NCBI GenBank assembly: GCA_016169945.1
Contig: JADLSH010000322.1
Span: 1 to 64,000, forward strand
Direction of reading: 5' to 3'
DNA: 64,000 bases
Origin: Trachythela sp. YZ-2020
Lineage: Eukaryota; Cnidaria; Anthozoa; Malacalcyonacea; Clavulariidae
Shown: positions 1 to 14,067 of the stretch, one piece after another
How the letters are laid out: each line of letters opens with the position of its first letter
Numbering within the stretch: the stretch's first letter is position 1
Notes under the pieces: generated by a model
Databases searched by the model: none
Told to the model about the DNA's origin: nothing
Seen by the model: the letters and a program-made list of their open reading frames with translations, nothing else
Position numbers and translations under genes: made by a program

Positions 1-348
1 GCCAACTCCACCAGTATAACAACTACTGAGATTAGAATTACATGCTAACTCCACTAGTATAACAACTACTGAGATTAGAATTACATGCCAACTCCAATAG
101 TATAAGAACTGTTGGGATTAGAATTACATGCCAACTCCACTAGTATAACAAGTGCCGAGATTAGAATTACATGCCAACTCCACTAGTATAACAACTACTG
201 AGATTAGAATTACATGCCAACTCCACTAGTATAACAACTGCCGAGATTAGAATTACATGCCAACTCCAGTAGTATAACAACTACTGAGATTAGAGTTACA
301 TGCCAACGCCACTAGTATAACAACTGCCGAGATTAGAATTACATGCCA

Positions 349-685
349 TGTATTTACTGGTGAAAAGCTTTCCACCTGTAAGCTGTGATTATCAGTACTA
401 GTAATGATAATAGACACAAATATTAACACAGATATTTATCAAGTCAAGGGCTGATTCATCCTGCTATTGTTAATGTTATATATAATGACTAAGTTTGTAT
501 ATTCTCTAGATTTGCCGACATTTCATCAAGGCATCATAGTTCTGTTCTGGTAAGAAAACTAATTATTGAGTTGTTATTTTGTATTTCAATTCCATATATC
601 AATTTCAGTGAGTTGTTTTTATCTTTATACAGCCAAATGTTGGGGGGGCATGACCGGTTCTGCACTCCCTGCTCTATATCATATT
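349..685 (+). repeat. Non-satellite block, copy 1
   Basis: A 337-bp segment unrelated to the 43-bp monomer, inserted within the array. It starts right after a monomer ending in 'catgcca' and returns to the monomer at 'tagtataac', skipping part of one unit. Its middle looks like a small spliced piece: an acceptor-like 'attctctag' ends at 509, a donor-like 'ctg|gtaaga' sits at 550 and an acceptor-like 'ctttatacag' ends at 632. A G7 run follows. Four more copies occur at 13098, 13728, 19791 and 20420. Over 530-680 this copy is nearly identical to the one at 20420. I do not recognise the source; it has no ORF of note. Confidence 0.9.
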
Positions 686-3600
686 TAGTATAACAACTGC
701 CGAGATTAGAATTACATGCCAACTCAACTAGTATAACAACTGCCGAGATTAGAATTACATGCCAACTCCACTAGTATAACAACTACTGAGATTAGAATTT
801 TAGAATTACATGCCAAAGTATAACAACTGCCCAGATTAGAATTACATGCCAACTCCACTAGTATAACAACTACTGAGATTAGAATTACATGCCAACTCCA
901 CTAGTATAACAACTGCCGAGATTAGAATTACATGCCAACTCCACTAGTATAACAACTACTGAGATTAGAATTACATGCCAACTTCACTAGTATAACAACT
1001 GCTGAGATACATGCCAACTCCACTAGTATAACAACTGCCGAGATTAGAATTACATGCCAACTCCACTAGTATAACAACTACTGAGATTAGAATTACATGC
1101 CAACTCCACTAGTATAACAACTGCTGAGATTAGAATTACATGCCAACTCCACTAGTATAACAACTGCCGAGATTAGAATTACATGCCAACTCCAATAGTA
1201 TAAGAACTGCTGGGATTAGAATTACATGCCAACTCCACTAGTATAACAACTACTGAGATTAGAATTACATGCCAACTCCACTAGTATAACAAGTGCCGAG
1301 ATTAGAATTACATGCCAACTCCACTAGTATAAAAACTGCCGAGATTAGAATTATGCCAACTCACTAGTATAACAACTCCGGAGATTAGAATTACATGCCA
1401 ACTCCACTAGTAACAACTGCTGAGATTAGAATTACATGCCAACTCCACTAGTATAACAACTGCTGAGATTAGAATTACATGCCAACTCCACTAGGCTAAC
1501 AACTGCTGAGATTAGGAATTACATGCCAACTCCACTAGTATAACAACTGCCGAGATTAGAATTACATGCCAACTCCACTAGTATAACAACTGCAGAGATT
1601 AGAATTGCATGCCAACTCCACTAGTATAACAACTGCTGAGATTAGAATTACATGCCAATTCCACTAGTATAACAACTGCCGAGATTAGAATTACATGCCA
1701 ACTCCACTAGTATAACAACTACTGAGATTAGAATTACGTGCCAACTAGTATAACAACTACTGAGATTAGAATTGCATGCCAACTCCACTAGTATAACAAC
1801 TACTGAGATTAGAATTGCATGCCAACTCCAATAGTATAAGAACTGCTGGGATTAGAATTACATGCCAACTCCACTAGTATAAGAACTGCTGAGATTAGAA
1901 TTACATGCCAACTCCACTAGTATAACAACTGCCGAGATTAGAATTACATGCCAACTCCACTAGTATAACAACTGCCGAGATTAGAATTACATGCCAATTC
2001 CACTAGTTTAACAACTGCCGAGATTAGAATTACATGCCAACTCCACTAGTATAACAACTGCCGAGATTAGAATTACATGCCAAATCCACTAGTATAACAA
2101 CTGCTGAGATTAGAATTACATGCCAACTCCACTAGTATAACAACTGCCGAGATTAGAATTACATGCCAACTCCACTAGTATAACAACTGCCGAGATTAGA
2201 ATTACATGCCAACTCCACTAGTATAACAACTACTGAGATTAGAATTACATGCCAACTCCACTAGTATAAAAACTGCCGAGATTAGAATTACATGCCAACT
2301 CCACTAGTATAACAACTGCCGAGATTAGAATTACATGCCAACTCCACTAGTATAACAACTACTGAGATTAGAATTACATGCCAACTCCACTAGTATAACA
2401 ACTGCCGAGATTAGAATTACATGCCAACTCCACTAGTATAACAACTATTAGAATTACATGCCAACTAGTATAACAACTAGATTAGAATTACATGCCAACT
2501 CCACTAGTATAACAACTACTGAGATTAGAATTACATGCCAACTCCACTAGTATAACAACTGCCGAGATTAGAATTACATGCCAACTCCACTAGTATAACA
2601 ACTGCCGAGATTAGAATTACATGCCAACTCCACTAGTATAACAACTGCCGAGATTAGAATTACATGCCAACTCCACTAGTATAACAACTGCTGAGATTAG
2701 AATTACATGCCAACTCCACTAGTATAACAACTACTGAGATTATAATTACATGCCAACTCCACTAGTATAACAACTGCCGAGATTAGAATTACATGCTAAC
2801 TCCACAAGTATAACAACTACTGAGATTAGAATTACATGCCAACTCCACCAGTATAACAACTACTGAGATTAGAATTACATGCTAACTCCACTAGTATAAC
2901 AACTACTGAGATTAGAATTACATGCCAACTCCAATGGTATAAGAACTGCTGGGATTAGAATTACATGCCAACTCCACTAGTATAACAACTGCCGAGATTA
3001 GAATTACATGCCAACTCCACTAGTATAACAACTGCCGAGATTAGAATTACATGCCAACTCCACTAGTATAACAACTGCCGAGATTAGAATTACATGCCAA
3101 CTCCACTAGTATAACAACTGCTGAGATTAGAATTACATGCCAACTCCACTAGTATAACAACTGCCGAGATTAGAATTACATGCCAACTCCACTAGTATAA
3201 CAACTGCTGAGATTAGAATTACATGCCAACTCCACTAGTATAACAACTGCCGAGATTAGAATTACATGCCAACTCCACTAGTATAACAACTGCCGAGATT
3301 AGAATTACATGCCAACTCCACTAGTATAACAACTGCCAAGATTAGAATTACATGCCAACTCCACTAGTATAACAACTGCCGAGATTAGAATTACATGCCA
3401 ACCCACTAGTATAACAACTGCTGAGATTAGAATTACATGCCAACTCCACTAGTATAACAACTGCCGAGATTAGAATTACATGCCAACTCCACTAGTATAA
3501 CAACTGCCGAGATTAGAATTACATGCCAACTCCACTAGTATAACAACTGCCGAGATTAGAATTACATGCCAACTCCACCAGTATAACAACTGCCGAGATT

Positions 3601-6600
3601 AGAATTACATGCCAACTCCACTAGTATAACAACTGCCGAGATTAGAATTACATGCCAACTCCACTAGTATAACAACTGCCGAGATTAGAATTACATGCCA
3701 ACTCCACTAGTATAACAACTGCTGAGATTAGAATTACATGCCAACTCCACTAGTATAACAACTGCCGAGATTAGAATTACATGCTAACTCCACAATAGTA
3801 TAACAAGTGCCGAGATTAGAATTACATGCCAACTCCACTATGGTATAACAACTATTATATGTCAACTCCACTGGTATAACAACTACTGAGATTAGAATTA
3901 CATGGCAACTCCACTAGTATAACAACTACTGAGATTAGAATTACATGGCAACCCAGCTAGTATAACAACTGCCGAGATTAGAATTACATGCCAACTCCAC
4001 TAGTATAACAACTACTGAGATTAGAATTACATGCCAACTCCACTAGTATAACAACTGCCGAGATTAGAATTACATGCCAACTCCACTAGTATAACAACTA
4101 CTGAGATTAGAATTACATGCCAACTCCACTAGTATAACAACTGCCGAGATTAGAATTACATGCCAACTCCACTAGTATAACAACTGCCGAGATTAGAATT
4201 ACATGCCAACTCCACTAGTATAACAACTGCTGAGATTAGAATTACATGCCAACTCCACTAGTATAACAACTACTGAGATTAGAATTACATGCCAACTCCA
4301 CTAGTATAGCAACTGCCGAGATTAGAATTACATGCCAACTCCACTAGTATAACAACTGCCGAGATTAGAATTACATGCCAACTCCACTAGTATAACAACT
4401 GCTGAGATTAGAATTACATGCCAACTCCACTAGTATAACAACTGCCGAGATTAGAATTACATGCCAACTCCACTAGTATAACAACTGCCGAGATTAGAAT
4501 TACATGCCAACTCCACTAGTATAACAACTACTGAGATTAGAATTACATGCCAACTCCACTAGTATAACAACTGCCGAGATTAGAATTACATGCCAACTCC
4601 ACTAGTATAACAACTGCCGAGATTAGAATTGCATGCCAACTCCACTAGTATAACAACTGCCGAGATTTATACAATTACCAACTCGGCGGTGCAGTATAAC
4701 AACAATCTCAGAATTAGAATTACATGCCAACTCCACTAGTAACAACTGCCGAGATTAGAATTACATGCCAACTCCACTAGTATAACAACTGCCGAGATTA
4801 GAATTACATGCCAATTCCACTAGTATAACAACTGCTGAGATTAGAATTACATGCCAACTCATTAGTGAGATTAGAATTACATGCCAACTCCACTAGCGTA
4901 ACAACTGCCGAGATTAGAATTATATGCCAACTCCACATAACAATGTCAGATTAGAATTACGATGCCAACTCCACTAGTATAACAACTGCCGAGATTAGAA
5001 TTAACATGCCAATTCCACTAGTATAACGCAGAGATTAGAATTACATGCCAACTCCACTAGTATAACAACTGCCGAGATTAGAATTACATGCCAACTCCAC
5101 TAGTATAACAACTGCCGAGATTAGAATTACATGCCAACTCCACTAGTATAACAACTGCCAAGATTAGAATTACATGCCAACTCCACTAGTATAACAACTG
5201 CCGAGATTAGAATTACATGCCAATTCCACTAGTATAACAACTGCTGAGATTAGAATTACATGCCAACTCCACTAGTATAACAACTGCCGAGATTAGAATT
5301 ACATGCCAACTCCACTAGTATAACAACTACTGAGATTAGAATTACATGCCAACGCCACTAGTATAACAACTGCCGAGATTAGAATTACATGCCAACTCCA
5401 CCAGTATAACAACTGCCGAGATTAGAATTACATGCCAACTCCACTGGTATAACAACTGCCGAGATTAGAATTACATGCTAACTCCATTAGTATAACAACT
5501 GCCGAGATTAGAATTACATGCCAACTCCACTAGTAGTATAACAACTGCTGAGATTAGAATTACATGCCAACTCCACTAGTATAACAACTGCCGAGATTAG
5601 AAATACATGCCAACTCCACTAGTATAACAACTGCCGAGATTAGAATTACCTGCCAACTCTAGTATAACAACTGCCGAGATTAGAATTACATGCCAACTCC
5701 ACTAGTATAACAACTGCCGAGATTAGAATTACATGCCAACTCCACTAGTATAACAACTGCCGAGATTAGAATTACATGCCAACTCCACTAGTATAACAAC
5801 TGCCGAGATTAGAATTACATGCCAACTCCACTAGTATAACAACTGCTGAGATTAGAATTACATGCCAACTCCACTAGTATAACAACTGCCGAGATTAGAA
5901 TTACATGCCAACTCCACAAGTATAACAACTGCTGAGATTAGAATTACATGCCAACTCCACCAGTATAACAACTACTGAGATTAGAATTGCATGCCAACTC
6001 CACTAGTATAACAACTGCTGAGATTAGAATTACATGCCAACTCCACTAGTATAACAACTGCCGAGATTAGAATTACATGCCAACTCCACTAGTATAACAA
6101 CTACTGAGATTAGAATTACATGCCAACTCCACTAGTATAACAACTGCCGAGATTAGAATTACATGCCAACTCCACTAGTATAACAACTGCCGAGATTAGA
6201 ATTACATGCCAACTCCACTAGTATAACAACTGCTGAGATTAGAATTACATGCCAACTCCACTAGTATAACAACTGCTGAGATTAGAATTACATGCCAACT
6301 CCACTAGTATAACAACTACTGAGATTAGAATTACATGCCAACTCCACTAGTATAACAACTGCCGAGATTAGAATTACATGCCAACTCCACCAGTATAACA
6401 ACTGCCGAGATTAGAATTACATGCCAACTCCACTAGTATAACAACTGCCGAGATTAGAATTACATGCCAACTCCACTAGTATAACAACTGCAGAGATTAG
6501 AATTACATGCCAACTCCACTAGTATAACAACTGCCGAGATTAGAATTACATGCCAACTCCACTAGTATAACAACTGCTGAGATTAGAATTACATGCCAAC

Positions 6601-9600
6601 TCCACTAGTATAACAACTGCCGAGATTAGAATTACATGCCAACTCCACTAGTATAACAACTGCCGAGATTAGAATTACATGCCAACTCCACTAGTATAAC
6701 AACTGCCGAGATTAGAATTACATGCCAACTCCACTAGTATAACAACTGCCGAGATTAGAATTACATGCCAACTGCACTAGTATAACAACTGCCGAGATTA
6801 GAATTACATGCAACTCCACTAGTATAACAACTACTGAGATTAGAATTACATGCCAACTCCACTAGTATAACAACTGCCGAGATTAGAATTACATGCTAAC
6901 TCCACAAGTATAACAACTACTGAGATTAGAATTACATGCCAACTCCACCAGTATAACAACTACTGAGATTAGAATTGCATGCCAACTCCAATAGTATAAG
7001 AACTGCTGGGATTAGAATTACATGCCAACTCCACTAGTATAACAACTGCCGAGATTAGAATTACATGCCAACTCCACTAGTATAACAACTGCCGAGATTA
7101 GAATTACATGCCAACTCCACTAGTATAACAACTGCTGAGATTAGAATTACATGCCAACTCCACTAGTATAACAACTGCCGAGATTAGAATTACATGCCAA
7201 CTCCACTAGTATAACAACTGCCGAGATTAGAATTACATGCCAACTCCACTAGTATAACAACTGCCGAGATTAGAATTACATGCCAACTCCACTAGTATAA
7301 CAACTGCCGAGATTAGAATTACATGCCAACTCCACTAGTATAACAACTGCCGAGATTAGAATTACATGCCAACTCCACTAGTATAACAACTACTGAGATT
7401 AGAATTACATGCCAACTCCACTAGTATAACAACTGCCGAGATTAGAATTACATGCTAACTCCACTAGTATAACAACTACTGAGATTAGAATTACATGCCA
7501 ACTCCACTAGTATAACAACTACTGAGATTAGAATTGCATGCCAACTCCAATAGTATAAGAACTGCTGGGATTAGAATTACATGCCAACTCCACTAGTATA
7601 ACAACTGCCGAGATTAGAATTACATGCCAACTCCACTAGTATAACAACTGCCGAGATTAGAATTACATGCCAATTCCACTAGTATAACAACTGCTGAGAT
7701 TAGAATTACATGCCAACTCCACTAGTATAACAACTACTGAGATTAGAATTACATGCCAACTCCACCAGTATAACAACTACTGAGATTAGAATTGCATGCC
7801 AACTCCACTAGTATAACAACTACTGAGATTAGAATTGCATGCCAACTCCAATAGTATAACAACTGCTGGGATTAGAATTACATGCCAACTCCACTAGTAT
7901 AACAACTGCCGAGATTAGAATTACATGCCAACTCCACTAGTATAACAACTGCCGAGATTAGAATTACATGCCAATTCCACTAGTATAACAACTGCCGAGA
8001 TTAGAATTACATGCCAACTCCACTAGTATAACAACTGCTGAGATTAGAATTACATGCCAACTCCACTAGTATAACTACTGTCAAGATTAGAATTACATGC
8101 CAACTCCACTAGTATAACAACTGCCGAGATTAGAATTACATGCCAACTCCACTAGTATAACAACTGCCGAGATTAGAATTACATGCCAACTCCACTAGTA
8201 TAACAACTGCCGAGATTAGAATTACATGCCAACTCCACTAGTATAACAACTGCCGAGATTAGAATTACATGCCAACTCCACTAGTATAACAACTGCCGAG
8301 ATTAGAATTACATGCCAACTCCACTAGTATAACAACTGCCGAGATTAGAATTACATGCCAACTCCACTAGTATAACAACTGCCGAGATTAGAATTACATG
8401 CCAACTCCACTAGTATAACAACTGCCGAGATTAGAATTACATGCCAACTCCACTAGTATAACAACTGCCGAGATTAGAATTACATGCCAACTCCACTAGT
8501 ATAACAACTGCCGAGATTAGAATTACATGCCAACTCCACTAGTATAACAACTACTGAGATTAGAATTACATGCCAACTCCATAACAACTGCTGAGATTAG
8601 AAGATTATAATTACATGCTCACTCCACAGTATAACAACTGCCGAGATTAGAATTACATGACAACTCCACTAGTATAACAACTGCTGAGATTAGAATTACA
8701 TGCCATATTAGAATTACATGCCAACTCCACTAGTATAACAACTGCTGAGATTAGAATTACATGCCAACTCCACTAGTATAACAACTACTGAGATTAGAAT
8801 TACATGCTAACTCCACTAGTATAACAACTGCTGAGATTAGAATTACATGCCAGCTCCACTAGTATAACAACTACTGAGATTAGAATTGCATGCCAACTCC
8901 AATAGTATAAGAACTGCTGGGATTAGAATTACATGCCAACTCCACTAGTATAACAACTGCCGAGATTAGAATTACATGCCAACTCCACTAGTATAACAAC
9001 TGCCGAGATTAGAATTACATGCCAACTCCACTAGTATAACAACTGCCGAGATTAGAATTACATGCCAATTCCACCAGTATAACAACTGCCGAGATTAGAA
9101 TTACATGCCAACTCCACTAGTATAACAACTGCCGAGATTAGAATTACATGCCAACTCCACTAGTATAACAACTACTGAGATTAGAATTACATGCCAACTC
9201 CACTAGTATAACAACTGCCGAGATTAGAATTACATGCCAACTCCACTAGTATAACAACTGCCGAGATTAGAATTACATGCCAACTCCACTAGTATAACAA
9301 CTGCCGAGATTAGAATTACATGCCAACTCCACTAGTATAACAACTGCCGAGATTAGAATTACATGCCAACTCCACTAGTATAACAACTGCCGAGATTAGA
9401 ATTACATGCCAACTCCACTAGTATAACAACTGCCGAGATTAGAATTACATGCCAACTCCACTAGTATAACAACTGCCGAGATTAGAATTGCATGCCAACT
9501 CCACTAGTATAACAACTGCCGAGATTAGAATTACATGCCAACTCCACTAGTATAACAACTGCCGAGATTAGAATTACATGCCAACTCCACTAGTATAACA

Positions 9601-12600
9601 ACTGCCGAGATTAGAATTACATGCCAACTCCACTAGTATAACAACTGCCGAGATTAGAATTACATGCCAACTCCACTAGTATAACAACTGCTGAGATTAG
9701 AATTACATGCCAACTCCACTAGTATAACAACTGCCGAGATTAGAATTACATGCCAACTCCACTAGTATAACAACTACTGAGATTAGAATTACATGCCAAC
9801 TCCACTAGTATAACAACTGCCGAGATTAGAATTACATGCCAACTCCACCAGTATAACAACTGCCGAGATTAGAATTACATGCCAACTCCACAAGTATAAC
9901 AACTGCCGAGATTAGGATTACATGCCAACTCCACTAGTATAACAACTGCCGAGATTAGAATTACATGCCAACTCCACTATAGTATAACAACTGCCGAGAT
10001 TAGAATTACATGCCAACTCCACTAGTATAACAACTGCCGAGAGTATAATTACATGCCAACTGCACTAGTATAACAACTGCCGAGATTAGAATTACATGCA
10101 ACTCCACTAGTATAACAACTACTGAGATTAGAATTACATGCCAATTCCACTAGTATAACAACTGCCGAGATTAGAATTACATGCCAACTCCACTAGTATA
10201 ACAACTGCCGAGATTAGAATTACATGCCAACTCCACTAGTATAACAACTGCCGAGATTAGAATTACATGCCAACTCCACTAGTATAACAACTGCCGAGAT
10301 TAGAATTACATGCCAACTCCAGTGTAACAACTGCCGAGATTAGAATTACATGCCAACTCCACTAGTATAACAACTACTGAGATTAGAATTACATGCCAAC
10401 TCCACTAGTATAACAACTGCCGAGATTAGAATTACATGCCAACTCCACTAGTATAACAACTACTGAGATTAGAATTACATGCCAACTCCACCAGTATAAC
10501 AACTACTGAGATTAGAATTGCATGCCAACTCCAATAGTATAAGAACTGCTGGGATTAGAATTACATGCCAACTCCACTAGTATAACAACTGCCGAGATTA
10601 GAATTACATGCCAACTCCACTAGTATGACAAGTGCCGAGATTAGAATTACATGCCAACTCCACTAGTATAACAACTACTGAGATTAGAATTACATGCCAA
10701 CTCCACTAGTATAACAACTGCCGAGATTAGGATTACATGCCAACTCCACTAGTATAACAACTGCCAAGATTAGAATTACATGCCAACTCCACTAGTGTAA
10801 CAACTGCCGAGATTAGAATTACATTTCAATTCCACTAGTATAACAACTGCTGAGATTAGAATTACATGCCAACTCCACTAGTATAACAACTGCCGAGATT
10901 AGAATTACTTGGCAACTCCACTAGTATAACAACTACTGAGATTATAATTACATGCCAACGCCAATAGTATAACAACTGCCGAGATTAGAATTACATGCCA
11001 ACTCCACCAGTACAACAACTGCCGAGATTAGAATTACATGCCAATTCCACAACTATAACAACTGCCGAGATTAGGATTACATGGCAACTCCACTAGTATA
11101 ACAACTGCCGAGATTAGAATTACATGGCAACTCCACTATAGTATAACAACTATTACATGCCAACTCCACTAGTATAACAACTACTGAGATTATGATTACA
11201 TGCCAACTCCACTAGTATAACAACTGCCGAGATTAGAATTACATGCTAACTCCACAAGTATAACAACTACTGAGATTAGAATTACATGCCAACTCCACTA
11301 GTATAACAACTGCCGAGATTAGAATTACATGCCAACTCCACTAGTATAACAAGTGCCGAGTTTAGAATTACATGCCAACTCCACTAGTATAACAACTGCC
11401 GAGATTAGAATTACATGCCAACTCCACTAGTATAACAACTGCCGAGATTAGAATTACATGCCAACTCCACTAGTATAACAACTGCCGAGATTAGAATTAC
11501 ATGCCAACTCCACTAGTATAACAACTACTGAGATTATAATTACATGCCAACTCCACTAGTATAACAACTGCCGAGATTAGAATTACATGCTAACTCCACT
11601 AGTATAACAACTACTGAGATTAGAATTACATGCCAACTCCACCAGTATAACAACTACTGAGATTAGAATTGCATGCCAACTCCAATAGTATAAGAACTGC
11701 TGGGATTAGAATTACATGCCAACTCCACTAGTATAACAACTGCCGAGATTAGAATTACATGCCAACTCCACTAGTATGACAAGTGCCGAGATTAGAATTA
11801 CATGCCAACTCCACTAGTATAACAACTACTGAGATTAGAATTACATGCCAACTCCACTAGTATAACAACTGCCGAGATTAGAATTACATGCCAACTCCAC
11901 TAGTATAACAACTACTGAGATTATAATTACATGCCAACTCCACTAGTATAACAACTGCCGAGATTAGAATTACATGCTAACTCCACAAGTATAACAACTA
12001 CTGAGATTAGAATTACATGCCAACTCCACCAGTATAACAACTACTGAGATTAGAATTGCATGCCAACTCCAATAGTATAAGAACTGCTGGGATTAGAATT
12101 ACATGCCAACTCCACTAGTATAACAACTGCCGAGATTAGAATTACATGCCAACTCCACTAGTATGACAAGTGCCGAGATTAGAATTACATGCCAACTCCA
12201 CTAGTATAACAACTGCCGAGATTAGAATTACATGCCAACTCCAGTAGTATAACAACTACTGAGATTAGAGTTACATGCCAACGCCACTAGTATAACAACT
12301 GCCGAGATTAGAATTGCATGCCAACTCCACTAGTGTAACAACTGCCGAGATTAGAATTACATGCCAACTCCACCAGTATAACAACTACTGAGATTATAAT
12401 TACATGCCAACTCCACTAGTATAACAACTGCCGAGATTAGAATTACATGCTAACTCCACAAGTATAACAACTACTGAGATTAGAATTACATGCCAACTCC
12501 ACCAGTATAACAACTACTGAGATTAGAATTGCATGCCAACTCCAATAGTATAAGAACTGCTGGGATTAGAATTACATGCCATCTCCACTAGTATAACAAC

Positions 12601-13097
12601 TGCCAAGATTAGAATTACATGCCAACTCCACTAGTGTAACAACTGCCGAGATTAGAATTACATGTCAATTCCACTAGTATAACAACTGCTGAGATTAGAA
12701 TTACATGCCAACTCCACTAGTATAACAACTGCTCAGATTAGAATTACATGCCAACTCCACAAGTATAACAACTACTGAGATTAGAATTACATGCCAACTC
12801 CACCAGTATAACAACTACTGAGATTAGAATTGCATGCCAACTCCAATAGTATAAGAACTGCTGGGATTAGAATTACATGCCAACTCCACTAGTATAACAA
12901 CTGCCAAGATTAGAATTACATGCCAACTCCACTAGTGTAACAACTGCCGAGATTAGAATTACATGTCAATTCCACTAGTATAACAACTGCTGAGATTAGA
13001 ATTACATGCCAACTCCACTAGTATAACAACTGCTCAGATTAGAATTACATGCCAACTCCACTAGTATAACAACTGCGGAGATTAGAATTACATGTCA

Positions 13098-13434
13098 TGT
13101 ATTTACTGGTGAAAAGCTTTCCACCTGTAAGCTGTGATTATCAGTACTAGTAATAATAATAGACACAAATATTAACACAGATATTGATCAAGTCAAGGTC
13201 TGATTGATCCTGCTATTGTTAATGTTATATATAATGACTAAGTTTGTATATTCTCTAGATTTGCCGACATTTCATCAAGGCATCATAGTTCTGTTCCGGT
13301 AAGAAAAATAGTTATTGAGTTGTTATTTTGCATTTCAATTCCTTATATCAATTTCAATGTGCGGTTTTTATCTTTATACAGCCAAATGTTGGGGGGGCAT
13401 GACCGGTTCGGCACTCCCTGCTCTATATCATATT
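13098..13434 (+). repeat. Non-satellite block, copy 2
   Basis: Second copy of the ~337-bp block, first member of a pair with the copy at 13728 (start-to-start 630 bp). It keeps the donor-like gtaaga and acceptor-like atacag motifs, with a few substitutions (ctgttccg instead of ctgttctg before the donor). The following G-run is seven bases. Confidence 0.9.
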
Positions 13435-13727
13435 TAGTATAACAATGCCGAGATTAGAATCACTTGCCTACTCCACTAGTATAGCAACTGCCGAGATTAG
13501 TATTACATGCCAACTCCCCTAGTGTAACAACTGCCGAGATTAGAATTACATGCCAACTCCACTAGTATAACAACTGCCGAAATTAGAATTACATGCCAAC
13601 TCCACTAGTATAACAACTTCCGAGATTAGAATTACATGCCAACTCCACTAGTGTAACAACTGCCGAGATTAGAATTACATGCCAACTCCAGTAGTATAAC
13701 AACTGCTGAGATTAGAATTACATGCCA

Positions 13728-14067
13728 TGTATCTACTGGTGAAAAGCTTTCCACCTGTAAGCTGTGATTATCAGTACTGGTAATAATAATAGACACTAAT
13801 AGTAACACAGATATTTATCAAGTCAAGGGCTGATTGATCCTGCTATTGTTAATGTTATATATAATGGCTAAGTTTGTATATTCTCTAGATTTGCCGACAT
13901 TTCATCAAGGCATCATAGTTCTGTTCTGGTAAGAAAACTAAATATTGAGTTGTTATTTTGTATTTCAATTCCATATATCAATTTCAGTGACTGGTTTTTA
14001 TCTTTATACAGCCAAATGTTGGGGGGGGGGCATGACCGGTTCTGCACTCCCTGCTCTATATCATATT
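13728..14067 (+). repeat. Non-satellite block, copy 3
   Basis: Third copy, about 340 bp. The G-run is expanded to ten bases, which explains most of the extra length. It lies 630 bp after copy 2 with ordinary 43-bp monomers between them. It shares the 'gacactaatagtaacac' variant with the copy at 20420, marking the two as the same member of a repeated pair. Confidence 0.9.

Noticed and set aside
534..722. Small conserved proteins in the satellite (also 13913-14152 and 20604-20798 minus)
   Set aside because: The similar ORFs are the reverse reading of the repeated block and adjacent monomer, and the similarity is at DNA level. They run across splice-like motifs and have no domain.
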